NCBI GenBank assembly: GCA_964556115.1
Contig: CAZKVC010000001.1
Coordinates: forward strand, 62,001-126,000
DNA length: 64,000 nt
Source of the DNA: Parvularcula sp964556115
Lineage (GTDB): Bacteria; Pseudomonadota; Alphaproteobacteria; Caulobacterales; Parvularculaceae
Reading direction: 5' to 3'
Shown here: positions 31,807-40,432 of the stretch, piece by piece
How positions within the stretch are numbered: position 1 is the stretch's first letter
How the letters are laid out: each line of letters opens with the position of its first letter
Notes under the pieces: generated by a model
Database searches by the model: none
What the model saw: the letters and a program-made list of their open reading frames with translations, nothing else
What the model was told of the DNA's origin: nothing
Translations under genes and position numbers: made by a program

Positions 31807-33276
31807 TCAGCGGCGGATCATCCCCGCATCGGCCAGAAGCTGACCGAAGCGGCTTTCGTCAGCCAGAAGGTCGAGCGCCCTTTCGAGCTGGCAGTCGGTC
31901 TCTTCGGGACATTCGACGGGCTCGATGAAGAGCGCGGTAGCGTTCTCTTCCTCACGCTCCTTCTCGCGCAGGGCCTCCTGACCTTCCATGAGAATTTCCC
32001 GGACGGATGCCACACCTTCTTCTTCGGCAACGCGTTCGACTTCGACGTCATTATCCACGTCGAGGGCGCCTTCGAGATCACGCTCCGAACGCCGCTTTGC
32101 CGGCTCGTCCTGACCCGGACGGGTGATCGGCATGACGATGTCCGGCACGATACCCGCCGCTTGGATGGAGCGGCCCGAAGGGGTGTAATAACGCGCCGTC
32201 GTCAGGCGAAGCGCGCCCGAACGGCCACGGTCGAGCGGCAGGATGGTCTGGACCGATCCCTTACCGAATGTCTTGGTGCCGAGGATCAGACCACGGTTGC
32301 GGTCCTGAAGAGCACCAGCCACGATTTCAGAAGCCGAAGCCGAGCCGCCATTGACCAGAACAACGATGGGCTTGCCTTCGAGAATATCGCCGCGCTCACC
32401 GAGTTCACGCATGGAATCCTTGCCGCGCCGACCGCGGGTCGAGACGATTTCTCCGCCTTCGAGGAAGGCATCCGACACCGCCACGGCCTGGTCGAGAAGA
32501 CCGCCGGGGTTCGAACGCAGGTCGAGGACGATGCCGTCGAGATCACCGGCCTCTTTCTTGAGCTCGTCAATGGCGTCGAGCATCTTGCCTTCCGTCTGCT
32601 GGGTGAAACCGGCAAGACGGACATAACCGAAACGCTCACGCTCGAGGCGCGCGGAGACCGGATTGACCACGATGATGTCGCGGGTCAGCGTGAATTCGAG
32701 CGGCTCGTCCACGTTCTCTCGGGCCACGCGCAAGGTGACATCGGTCCCCTTTTCACCCTTCATCAGGTCCGTGGCTTCGGTCAGGCTCTTGCCGAAGACA
32801 CTCTCGCCATCAATCTCGAAGACGAGGTCGCCCGGTTCGATGCCCGCGCGGTCGGCGGGCGTGCCGTCCATTGGCGAGATGACCTTGACCAGGCCCCGGC
32901 CGACGCCTTCGCGCTCCTGGGTGACCTGGATGCCGAGCCCGCCGAAGGTGCCGCGGGTCTGCTCCTGCATGGACTCAAGGTCGGCAGGAGGCAGATAGCT
33001 GGAATGCGGATCGAGGCTGGAGAGCATGCCGTCGATGGCGCCCTGCATCAGCTCTTCGTCGTTGGGGTCCTCGACATAGTTGCGGTGAACGGTCTCGAAG
33101 GCCTCACCGAAAAGGTCCAGTTGCCGGAAGGTTTCCGCGTCGAAGGCAGAACGGGCGTACCCCGCGGTCAAAAGGCCCGCGGTCATGGCGCCGCCTACCA
33201 TGGCGCCAATCGCCATGGACGAAGCGTTCTTGAACGCGCCACGTTTCTTCGCCGTCTTTTCCTGCAACATCATCAT
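31807..33276 (-). CDS. ctpA: C-terminal processing serine peptidase, S41 family
   Basis: A 489-residue exported S41A peptidase that trims C-termini of periplasmic proteins or cell-wall hydrolases. One N-terminal hydrophobic segment (ASSMAIGAMVGGAMTAGLL) is present, then a PDZ domain (TFGGLGIQV...GDLVFEIDGESV). The catalytic Ser lies in NGGSASASEIVAGAL and the Lys in GTKTFGKGSVQ. The acidic tail is long and rich in Glu. ATG 33276 (first of three Met) is chosen over GTG 33357. It lies after envC in the same series. Confidence 0.95.
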   Translation of the reverse strand: MMMLQEKTAKKRGAFKNASSMAIGAMVGGAMTAGLLTAGYARSAFDAETFRQLDLFGEAFETVHRNYVEDPNDEELMQGAIDGMLSSLDPHSSYLPPADLESMQEQTRGTFGGLGIQVTQEREGVGRGLVKVISPMDGTPADRAGIEPGDLVFEIDGESVFGKSLTEATDLMKGEKGTDVTLRVARENVDEPLEFTLTRDIIVVNPVSARLERERFGYVRLAGFTQQTEGKMLDAIDELKKEAGDLDGIVLDLRSNPGGLLDQAVAVSDAFLEGGEIVSTRGRRGKDSMRELGERGDILEGKPIVVLVNGGSASASEIVAGALQDRNRGLILGTKTFGKGSVQTILPLDRGRSGALRLTTARYYTPSGRSIQAAGIVPDIVMPITRPGQDEPAKRRSERDLEGALDVDNDVEVERVAEEEGVASVREILMEGQEALREKEREEENATALFIEPVECPEETDCQLERALDLLADESRFGQLLADAGMIRR

Positions 33277-33408
33277 AGAGAGCTCTTTTCGATCGTCTGA
33301 TGGTTGATTGGGGAAGAATGTGCCCCCGGGGCCTTTCTTCGAGCTTAACTCTGTCACTTCCGCGAGAGCTTGTCCAAGAAGAGAACGCCATCGAACCTTA
33401 ACAATGAC

Positions 33409-34560
33409 TCAACCGGGGGCTGTCGTGAACCAGGGTTCAGGATCGACCGGTCGGTTGTTTCGCCGCAGCTGGAAGCGCAGGCGCGGTGCATTGGCCCCCT
33501 GCGCCATGACGCCGACCGGCTCACCGGAGCTGACCCGCTGACCTTTCCTGACCACGAATGTGTCCATACCAATGAGGATATGGGTGTAGCCGCCGCCCAC
33601 GTCGATAATGAGAACCTTGCCCAGAGCACCGAATTCCGACGCCCACTGGACCCGCCCGGAGAATGGCGCTGTCACGACCGCGCCCGGGCGCGTGATCAAC
33701 TCGACCGCATCGCGCGCCTCACCAGTGCCGTCTTCCTCCCCGTAACGCCCCGCGATCAGCCCTGCGACAGGGCGTTCGAGAAGCCCCCGCGCCTCGGCGA
33801 AAGCTTCTGGCAGGTCCCGGTCACGGCGTGAGCGTTCATAGCTGCGCAGGACCTCGTCACCTGACGGCAGGCTTCGCAGGCGGTTGAGAAGATCCCGCAG
33901 GCTCGAAGCCTCGGCGGCGAGCTTACGGGTCTCCCGCTCGATGCGGCGGAGAACGGCGGTGTCTTCCTCGAACGCGCTCTCACGCTCCTCCAGAAGCCCT
34001 TCGAGAAGCCGCCGCCTTTCGGCGAGGGCCGTGTTGGTGTCTTCGAGGGCCGCCCGCGCTTCACGCTTTTCCTTGCGCAAGGCCGCAAGGCGCAGAATCT
34101 CTTCCTTGCGCGCTTCGACAATGGCGGCGAGCCGCGGCGTGATGCTCGAGAGGGAAATGGCCGCCAGCGCCGCTTTCTGCGCGTCGTCCGGCGAGATGAT
34201 GAGCGCCGGGGGCTTGGCCCGTTCGAGGTTCTGGAGCGCGGCCAGCACCTGGCTCAACTCAAGGGAGCGGGCGTCACGCTCTTCGAGAGCAGCCGCTTCG
34301 CGGGCTTCGATCGTATTGAGATCCTGCTCGAGGGCAGTGGCGCGACGCTCGGCGGCCTGGAGAGCGGAAGCGGTGGAGACGAGCTGATTGCGAAGCCGGC
34401 CGAGGCCCTCCTCCATTTCCTCGGTTCGCTCGCGGATCTCTTCGGCCTCGCGCCGCTTCTCCTCGATCTCGCGTTCGAGATCGCCCAGCCGGGAGGCTTC
34501 CGCCTCGGGCAGGTCCTGGATGGCGATGGTGGCCGTCAGAAGAGCGGTGAGGAGAATCAT
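33409..34560 (-). CDS. envC: EnvC-like murein hydrolase activator
   Basis: A 383-residue exported protein with a short N-terminal hydrophobic signal, two long coiled-coil stretches (about 24-110 and 150-240, Glu/Arg-rich) and a C-terminal LytM/M23 domain. The M23 metal ligands are degenerate: the usual HxH is RLRFQLR. EnvC-type activators lack catalysis and switch on amidases at the septum, so degeneration is expected. ATGA overlap with rlmH upstream. Confidence 0.92.
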   Translation of the reverse strand: MILLTALLTATIAIQDLPEAEASRLGDLEREIEEKRREAEEIRERTEEMEEGLGRLRNQLVSTASALQAAERRATALEQDLNTIEAREAAALEERDARSLELSQVLAALQNLERAKPPALIISPDDAQKAALAAISLSSITPRLAAIVEARKEEILRLAALRKEKREARAALEDTNTALAERRRLLEGLLEERESAFEEDTAVLRRIERETRKLAAEASSLRDLLNRLRSLPSGDEVLRSYERSRRDRDLPEAFAEARGLLERPVAGLIAGRYGEEDGTGEARDAVELITRPGAVVTAPFSGRVQWASEFGALGKVLIIDVGGGYTHILIGMDTFVVRKGQRVSSGEPVGVMAQGANAPRLRFQLRRNNRPVDPEPWFTTAPG

Positions 34561-35042
34561 GGGTCGCCGCGATGATAGGGGTGGTTCGCAAGGATCGCGA
34601 GGCCGCGATAGATCTGTTCGGCCAACATGGTGCGGCAGAGCGCGTAGGGCCAGACCGCCTTGCCGAAAGCCAGAAGCCTGCCGCCCTTGGCCTGAACCCG
34701 GCGGCGGAATTCCGGGTCGAACCCGTCGGCCCCGCCAATACAGAACGCAAGCTCGCCGCAGCCCTCATCGCGCATTCTCGCCATGAACGCCGCGATGTCT
34801 TCGGATCGCATGTGCGTACCGCGTTCATCGAGGAGCACGGCCTGCCCCGTCAGGACCTTGCCGAGGCGCTCGGCTTCGCCCATCGGATCGCCGCCCTTGC
34901 CCGGCGCGACGAACTGCGCCTCCGGGCCCTTGAAGCCAAGACCGGGGGCAAGCCCCCGCGCCCGCGTCAGGTAGTCTTCGGCGGCGTCATGCAGAAGATC
35001 ACGCTTGGGCTCCCTCGCGATAGCGAGGAGCTTGAGCCGCAC
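34557..35042 (-). CDS. rlmH: 23S rRNA pseudouridine-1915 N3-methyltransferase
   Basis: RlmH (161 aa) is a SPOUT-class enzyme that methylates the pseudouridine in helix 69 of 23S rRNA in whole ribosomes. Family motifs: LDERGTHMRSEDIA, the knot segment AFCIGGADGFDPE and the C-terminal MLAEQIYRGLAILANHPYHR. It starts four bases after rsfS and overlaps envC. Confidence 0.98.
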   Translation of the reverse strand: MRLKLLAIAREPKRDLLHDAAEDYLTRARGLAPGLGFKGPEAQFVAPGKGGDPMGEAERLGKVLTGQAVLLDERGTHMRSEDIAAFMARMRDEGCGELAFCIGGADGFDPEFRRRVQAKGGRLLAFGKAVWPYALCRTMLAEQIYRGLAILANHPYHRGDP

Positions 35043-35046
35043 GAGA

Positions 35047-35493
35047 TCAGGCCGAAGGCGGGAAGCGTTCGGGGGCCCAGATGCGCTCGAGATTGTAGAA
35101 GTCGCGCACTTCGGGCCGGAAGAGGTGGATCACCACGTCCCCCGCATCAAGCAGGACCCAGTCGCAGGAAGGCAGGCCTTCGGTCTTCACCTGGCCGAGG
35201 CCGGCATCCTTGAGCGCCCGGCCGATCTTGTCTGCAAGAGCGCCGACATGCCGCTGCGAACGGCCAGAGGCGATGACCAACGTATCGGCCACGTCGGACT
35301 TACCGCGCAGGTTGATGGTGACGATCTCTTCGGCCTTCTCCTCGTCCAGACGCTCGTTCACGAGCGCGACGAGGTCGTCGGCGGAAGGAATTGGGACGGA
35401 CTGACCGGCCTCAGCGCCAGCCACCATCCTGAGATTGTTCGGGGCGCTCTCTGCGCCCCCACGAGACTGCGAAATCAGCAGGGTTCTCCTCAT
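35047..35493 (-). CDS. rsfS: ribosome silencing factor RsfS
   Basis: RsfS (148 aa, DUF143/Iojap family) binds L14 and blocks subunit joining in starved cells. The core LDEEKAEEIVTINLRGKSDVADTLVIASGRSQRHV and later LPSCDWVLLDAGDVVIHLFRPEVRDFYNLERIW are typical. ATG 35493 is used, giving a ~36-residue N-terminal extension; ATG 35427 would give a standard length. nadD-rsfS-rlmH is a widely conserved order. Confidence 0.96.
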   Translation of the reverse strand: MRRTLLISQSRGGAESAPNNLRMVAGAEAGQSVPIPSADDLVALVNERLDEEKAEEIVTINLRGKSDVADTLVIASGRSQRHVGALADKIGRALKDAGLGQVKTEGLPSCDWVLLDAGDVVIHLFRPEVRDFYNLERIWAPERFPPSA

Positions 35494-35561
35494 AGCGCGG
35501 CCCCCAAGCGGCCGCACCTTCCATATAGCAGCTTTGCCTCCGAATTTGGAGGGGTGGCCCG

Positions 35562-36128
35562 TCAATTCCTGAGATCGGTGGAACTGTCCGGCATGTGCAG
35601 CCCTTCCACGAAGCACCAGGCAGGGGCGTCATGGCGTGCCAGGGCACTGGCGAGGCGTTCCGGAAGGCGGCTCGAACGATAGGCCAGCGCCGCCTTGGAA
35701 TTGAGTGCATTCAGGCGGTAGCCGGGACGTGACATCACCGCGATCGGCACTGCTTCCATGATGTCCCGCCAGCGCGACCAGCGATGGAGATTAGCAAAGC
35801 TGTCGGCGCCCAGAAGATAGACGAAACGCCGGTGGCCCTCACGGTTGATGAGGTCGGTGATGGTGTGGATGGCGTAGACGGGGCCATCCTCGGCTTCGGG
35901 CTCCACGGTGACCATGGGCAGCCCGTGCATCATGTCCCTGGTCGCCTCGAGGCGTTCTTCGAAAGGCGCATAATCGGCCTTGGCCTTCAACGGGCTCTGC
36001 GGCGCGACGAGCACCTTCACCCCTTTCAGGTCGAGGCGGCGCATGGCATGCATCACCAACGCCCTGTGGCCCTGGTGGGGCGGATTGAACGAACCGCCGA
36101 GAACTCCTATCGCAGTGCGGCCCAGCAT
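35562..36128 (-). CDS. nadD: nicotinate-mononucleotide adenylyltransferase
   Basis: NadD (188 aa) makes deamido-NAD from NaMN and ATP. The nucleotidyl transferase motif GSFNPPHQGHR is at the N-terminus, and the C-terminal SSTDLR corresponds to ISSTxIR; the protein ends right after this motif, slightly shorter than usual. ATG 36128 is chosen; a longer frame to 36539 lies over the divergent epimerase gene and is not used. It is transcribed away from the epimerase across 48 bases. Confidence 0.94.
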   Translation of the reverse strand: MLGRTAIGVLGGSFNPPHQGHRALVMHAMRRLDLKGVKVLVAPQSPLKAKADYAPFEERLEATRDMMHGLPMVTVEPEAEDGPVYAIHTITDLINREGHRRFVYLLGADSFANLHRWSRWRDIMEAVPIAVMSRPGYRLNALNSKAALAYRSSRLPERLASALARHDAPAWCFVEGLHMPDSSTDLRN

Positions 36129-36176
36129 GGGCGTCTCCTTTTCTGCCGCCAGCCCCCGAAAGGAGCCGGTTCCGTC

Positions 36177-37145
36177 ATGACCATCCTCGTTACAGGTGCC
36201 GCCGGTTTCATCGGCTTTCACACCTGCCGGGCGCTTCTGGCCCGTGGCGAGACGGTGGTCGGAATCGATAATCTCAATGCTTATTACGACCCTGCCCTGA
36301 AACAAGCGAGATTGGCAAAACTCGCCGATCGGCAAGCGTTTCGTTTTGCCCAGGGCGATATTGCAGAGCCAGGCGCGCTGGATGCGGCGCTGGGTGAGAA
36401 CAAGCCGGACCGCATCCTCCACCTCGCGGCGCAGGCCGGCGTGCGCTACTCGATCGAGGAGCCAAGGGCCTACGCGCGCAGCAATCTTGCGGGCCAGACC
36501 GAAATTCTCGAACTGGCCCGGCGGCACGGCATCTCGCACACGGTCTATGCCTCATCGTCATCGGTCTATGGGCGGAACGAGAAGACCCCCTTCGCGGAAG
36601 ACGACCGCACGGACCAGCCGGTGTCCTTCTACGGAGCCACGAAGAAGGCTGGCGAGCTTCTCGCGGAGAGCTATGCCAGCCTCTATGCCCTGCCCCTCAC
36701 CGGCCTGCGGTTCTTCACGGTCTATGGGCCCTATGGACGCCCGGACATGGCGTACATGATCTTTGCCCGGAAGATCCTGGCGGGAGAACCCATCCGGGTC
36801 TTCGGGCAGGGACAAATGGGGCGGGACTTCACCTATATCGACGATTGCGTCGCGGGCATCCTCGCAGCCCTCGACCATCCGCCGGAAAAGAACGGCGTGC
36901 CGCACCGGGTCTTCAACATCGGCAATGACAGGCCGGAGAGCCTTGGCGAGCTGATCGACAGGCTGGAGGCTCTCCTCGGCAGAGCGGCGGAGCGTGACCT
37001 CCAGCCGATGCAGCCGGGTGATGTGCGTTACACCTGGGCCGATATCGGCCGGGCGCGTTCGCTCCTCGGCTACGACCCGAAAACGACTCTCGGTGACGGG
37101 CTGGCTCGGTTTGTTGATTGGTACAAGGATTACTACCGGGACTGA
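36177..37145 (+). CDS. NAD-dependent sugar-nucleotide epimerase, UDP-glucuronate 4-epimerase type
   Basis: A 322-residue extended short-chain dehydrogenase. Motifs: VTGAAGFIGFHTCRALL, the segment HLAAQAGVRYSIEEPRAY, catalytic SSSSVYG and YGATKKAGE (YxxxK), and RFFTVYGPYGRPDMA, which fits the UDP-glucuronate epimerase group rather than GalE. The product would feed acidic surface glycans. AAAGGAGCC precedes ATG 36177. No adjacent glycan cluster. Confidence 0.92.
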   Translation: MTILVTGAAGFIGFHTCRALLARGETVVGIDNLNAYYDPALKQARLAKLADRQAFRFAQGDIAEPGALDAALGENKPDRILHLAAQAGVRYSIEEPRAYARSNLAGQTEILELARRHGISHTVYASSSSVYGRNEKTPFAEDDRTDQPVSFYGATKKAGELLAESYASLYALPLTGLRFFTVYGPYGRPDMAYMIFARKILAGEPIRVFGQGQMGRDFTYIDDCVAGILAALDHPPEKNGVPHRVFNIGNDRPESLGELIDRLEALLGRAAERDLQPMQPGDVRYTWADIGRARSLLGYDPKTTLGDGLARFVDWYKDYYRD

Positions 37146-37227
37146 CCTTCGGCGCTTGAAATCCGCGGCGCAAACAGGTTAGAGCGGCTGGGCGTCGATC
37201 CTGGCGCGGCAACGTTTCGAACCCGCC

Positions 37228-38151
37228 GTGAACGACGAATTCCTGCGCGACATTCATGCCGGCCTTTCCAAGGACAAGAAGGCCCTCGCCCCCAAATGGC
37301 TCTATGACGCCAAGGGCTCGGAGCTCTTCGAGGCGATCACACGCACCGAGGACTATTACGTCACACGGACCGAAGCGGAGATCATGGACAAGGTCTATGA
37401 GGTTCTGCCCGACATGCTGCCCGAGAGGGTCGCTATCGCCGAGTTCGGCAGCGGCGCGGGCATCAAGTCGAGGCGCCTGATCGAGCACCTTCACCCGTCC
37501 GTTTACGTATCGATCGACATCGCCGAAGAGTTCCTGCGCCAGTCGTGCGAAGCGCTGCGCCACAGGTTCCCGGATACCGATGTCCATGGTGTCGTCGCCG
37601 ACTTCTCCGGCGAGGTCAGCCTGCCCGACGCCTTTTTCGCGCAGGACGCGCGTCTCGGCTTTTTTCCGGGTTCGACCATCGGCAATTTCGAAGAGGGCGG
37701 CGCCGAGACGTTCCTCGCAAAGAGCCGCCGCAGCCTTCGCGACGACAGCCGCTTCCTGATCGGCGCCGATCTCGTCAAGGACGAGAGCGTCCTGCGCGCC
37801 GCCTATGATGACCATGAGGGTATCACGAGGCGCTTCACCCTCAATCTCCTGACACGCATGCTGCGCGAGGCGGGGGCGGAGCTTGACCGTGAAGCGCTCG
37901 ACGCCATTGCGGAATGGAACCCTGAGCGCGAGCGCATGGAACTCGGTATCCGCGCGAACCGCGACACGGTCATCGCCGTCGATGGCGAGCGCTACGTCAT
38001 CAGCGAAGGCGAAACGATCCATACGGAAAATTCGCACAAATACACGCGTGAAAGCTTCGAAGCGATCGCTGCCCGCGCCGGATGGGCGGTGGAGCAGTGC
38101 TGGACCGACAAACGCGACTGGTTCGGAGTTTTCCTGCTGAAAGCCGCCTGA
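37228..38151 (+). CDS. egtD: L-histidine N-alpha-methyltransferase (ergothioneine pathway)
   Basis: EgtD (307 aa) trimethylates histidine to hercynine using SAM. Characteristic parts: KWLYDAKGSELFEAITRTEDYYVTRTE, the SAM site EFGSGAGIKSRRLI, and LGFFPGSTIGNFE. C-terminal ENSHKYTRESFEAIAARAGW is also typical. The start is GTG 37228. The usual partner egtB is not adjacent; the upstream gene is an epimerase and the downstream gene converges (3 bases apart). Confidence 0.94.
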   Translation: MNDEFLRDIHAGLSKDKKALAPKWLYDAKGSELFEAITRTEDYYVTRTEAEIMDKVYEVLPDMLPERVAIAEFGSGAGIKSRRLIEHLHPSVYVSIDIAEEFLRQSCEALRHRFPDTDVHGVVADFSGEVSLPDAFFAQDARLGFFPGSTIGNFEEGGAETFLAKSRRSLRDDSRFLIGADLVKDESVLRAAYDDHEGITRRFTLNLLTRMLREAGAELDREALDAIAEWNPERERMELGIRANRDTVIAVDGERYVISEGETIHTENSHKYTRESFEAIAARAGWAVEQCWTDKRDWFGVFLLKAA

Positions 38152-38154
38152 GCC

Positions 38155-39030
38155 TTAAAGGAGGCTTTCTGGAACGGGTCTGCCCTGCCGGCGGGCGGAG
38201 GCGACCACAGTGTTGCGCAACAGGCAGGCGATGGTCATTGGCCCGACACCGCCGGGCACTGGCGTGATGGCGCCTGCCACCTCCATCGCCGCTTCGGTAT
38301 CAACGTCACCCACAAGCTTCTTCGTGCCGTCCGCTTCGACGCGGTTGATGCCGACATCGATGACGGTAGCGCCAGGCTTGATCATCTCTGCACGGACAAG
38401 CCCGGGACGGCCGACGGCTACGCAAAGGATGTCCGCGTTGCGGCAGACCGCGGCGAGATCCTTGGTCCGAGAATGAGCCATGGTGACGGTCGCGTTCGCA
38501 TCGAGCAGCATCAGGCCCAGCGGCTTGCCAACGAGGATCGAGCGACCGACCACAACAGCATTCATACCGGAGAGGTCGTCGTGCACAGTCCTCAAAAGGC
38601 GCATCGAGCCCTGCGGCGTGCAGGGCGTCAGACCGTCACCCGACAGGACAAGCTGCCCCGCACTGGTCGCCGTCAGTCCGTCCACGTCTTTTTCGGGCGG
38701 GATGGTTGCGATCACCGCATCGGCATCGAGGCCGGACGGTAGCGGCAGCTGAACCAGAATGCCGTCGACGCTGTCATCATCGGCAAGCGCCCTGACCGCA
38801 GCGAGAACGTCGCCCTGGCTTGCTTCGGCCGGAAGCCGCGTGACCGATCCCTCGATGTGGGCCTTGGCCGCAGCTTTCTCCTTGGCACCGACATAGACGT
38901 GGCTGGCGGGATCATCGCCGACCAGCACGACGCCCAAGCCAGGCTTTCGCGGCAAGGATGATGCGGCGTCGCCGACAGCCGCGCGCAGTTGCGCCGCGAT
39001 CGCCTTGCCGTCGATGAGTTCCGCGGCCAC
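38155..39030 (-). CDS. folD: methylenetetrahydrofolate dehydrogenase/cyclohydrolase
   Basis: FolD (291 aa) interconverts 5,10-methylene- and 10-formyl-THF with NADP. Seen: the catalytic lysine region HVYVGAKEKAA, LVQLPLPSGL, KDVDGLTATSAGQL, PCTPQGSMRLL, VVVGRSILVGKPLGLML and VPGGVGPMTIACLLRNT. GTG start at 39030, four bases after yggT. Its product 10-formyl-THF supports PurH. Confidence 0.98.
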   Translation of the reverse strand: MAAELIDGKAIAAQLRAAVGDAASSLPRKPGLGVVLVGDDPASHVYVGAKEKAAAKAHIEGSVTRLPAEASQGDVLAAVRALADDDSVDGILVQLPLPSGLDADAVIATIPPEKDVDGLTATSAGQLVLSGDGLTPCTPQGSMRLLRTVHDDLSGMNAVVVGRSILVGKPLGLMLLDANATVTMAHSRTKDLAAVCRNADILCVAVGRPGLVRAEMIKPGATVIDVGINRVEADGTKKLVGDVDTEAAMEVAGAITPVPGGVGPMTIACLLRNTVVASARRQGRPVPESLL

Positions 39031-39033
39031 CTG

Positions 39034-39324
39034 TCAGACCAGCATCGGGAGGAGGTCCTGCATCAGGAAGGTGCGCAGGAACAGGATCACGAGAAAAAGG
39101 ATGATGGGCGACAGGTCGAGCCCGCCCATGCTGGGCAGCACGTTGCGGATCGGCCGCAACAGCGGCTCGGTCAGCCCCACCACCGCACGGTAGATCGCAT
39201 CGACCACCTGGTTGTGCCGGTTGATCACACCGAAGGCGAAAAGCCAGCTCATCACGATCGCGACGATGAGGACCCAGGTATAGAGCTGCAGAATGGTGTC
39301 GAGAAGGACGATGATCGCGGTCAA
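39034..39324 (-). CDS. yggT: YggT family membrane protein
   Basis: A 96-residue protein with two hydrophobic helices and a conserved central turn LTEPLLRPIRNVLPSMGGLDLSPIILFL, the hallmark of YggT. These proteins are linked to cell-shape or osmotic functions in various bacteria; the exact role is unclear. The TTG start overlaps the upstream stop (TTGA). It is followed by folD. Confidence 0.93.
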   Translation of the reverse strand: MTAIIVLLDTILQLYTWVLIVAIVMSWLFAFGVINRHNQVVDAIYRAVVGLTEPLLRPIRNVLPSMGGLDLSPIILFLVILFLRTFLMQDLLPMLV

Positions 39325-40283
39325 CGGATGGACGCTCCGGCTTCGGCTTCGATATCAGAACTGCGGCCCATACGGGCACTCGCGCCTTTGGGCAACACAA
39401 GGCCCGCGCGGCGTTTGATCTCTTCGCTCGACAGCCGGCTGCCGTCATGGCTGTAGCCGGGAGGGGCAAAGGCGTAGCGGAACCGCTCGGCAAGGCTGAG
39501 GCCCGGACGGCTGACATCCCGTGCAATCGAGAGGTATTCGTGGGTCGCGACCCGCAGGGGGTTCTTCGTGTCGATATTCGCAACGAGGCCATAATCGCAG
39601 GGCACGGCATCGTCTTCGGGCTCGAAGGTTCCGAAGAGCCTATCCCACACGATCAGGATGCCGCCATAGTTCCGGTCGAGATAGGCAGGGTTCGTGGCGT
39701 GGTGCACCCGGTGGTGGCTTGGCGTGTTGAACAGCCATTCGACCATAGGTGGAAAGCGGCGCACGCTCTCGGTGTGGATGAAGAACTGGTAGAAGAGGTT
39801 GAGCCCTCCGACGAAGGCAAAAAGCGCCGGATGTATCCCCAGAAGGACCCATGGGACCGTCAGCACCCACGTGCCCGCCGTTACGCTGAACCAGGGCTGA
39901 CGCAACGCGGTCGAAAGATTGTACCCTTGGCTCGAATGGTGGACCACGTGGCTCGCCCAGCCCCAGCGGACCCGGTGCTGGATGCGGTGGACCCAGTAAT
40001 AGGTGAAATCCTTCGCCACCATCGCGATCAGGAAGCTCCACCAGGTCAGGGGGAACTCGGCAATACGGAACTCCCAGGCCGCCAGCATCAGCGCCGCCAC
40101 GCCGCCGAACATGGTCAGGCTGGCCACTGCGTTGCCTGTCCCCATGGCGAGATTCGTCCAGAGGTCCCGGCGGACCGCCTCGCCCTGCCCGCGCCGGGAC
40201 ATCGCCGCGATCTCGATCGCAATAAGGGTGAGATAGACCGGCGCAGCGAAGATCGAGACGTCGGGAAAGCTGACTTCATCCAT
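39321..40283 (-). CDS. sterol desaturase/fatty acid hydroxylase family protein
   Basis: A 320-residue diiron membrane enzyme. The His clusters typical of the family are visible: KDFTYYWVHRIQH, HVVHHSSQGYN, and NTPSHHRVHHATN, with four to five hydrophobic helices. Relatives hydroxylate or desaturate lipids or carotenoids or hydroxylate ornithine-lipid chains; the substrate is unknown. Overlaps yggT. Confidence 0.94.
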   Translation of the reverse strand: MDEVSFPDVSIFAAPVYLTLIAIEIAAMSRRGQGEAVRRDLWTNLAMGTGNAVASLTMFGGVAALMLAAWEFRIAEFPLTWWSFLIAMVAKDFTYYWVHRIQHRVRWGWASHVVHHSSQGYNLSTALRQPWFSVTAGTWVLTVPWVLLGIHPALFAFVGGLNLFYQFFIHTESVRRFPPMVEWLFNTPSHHRVHHATNPAYLDRNYGGILIVWDRLFGTFEPEDDAVPCDYGLVANIDTKNPLRVATHEYLSIARDVSRPGLSLAERFRYAFAPPGYSHDGSRLSSEEIKRRAGLVLPKGASARMGRSSDIEAEAGASIR

Positions 40284-40320
40284 GCGGTCAGACTACACAG
40301 GTCGAGCCCTTATCGTAAGA

Positions 40321-40339
40321 GGTTCGGATCAACCGAACC
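40321..40339. repeat. inverted repeat between divergent genes
   Basis: GGTTCGG-ATCAA-CCGAACC is a perfect 7+7 palindrome in the 149-base divergent interval between the desaturase and the HWE kinase. It may be an operator; no T run follows, so a terminator is less likely. Nothing else is seen in this interval. Confidence 0.4.
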
Positions 40340-40432
40340 CAAAGCCTGTTCAAACTGTTCTGGCCCCAAAGCGCGAAACATGGGGAAGGATCACGGATTT
40401 GAACGGCAGCAACGAACGCCTCCGGTCAACAA

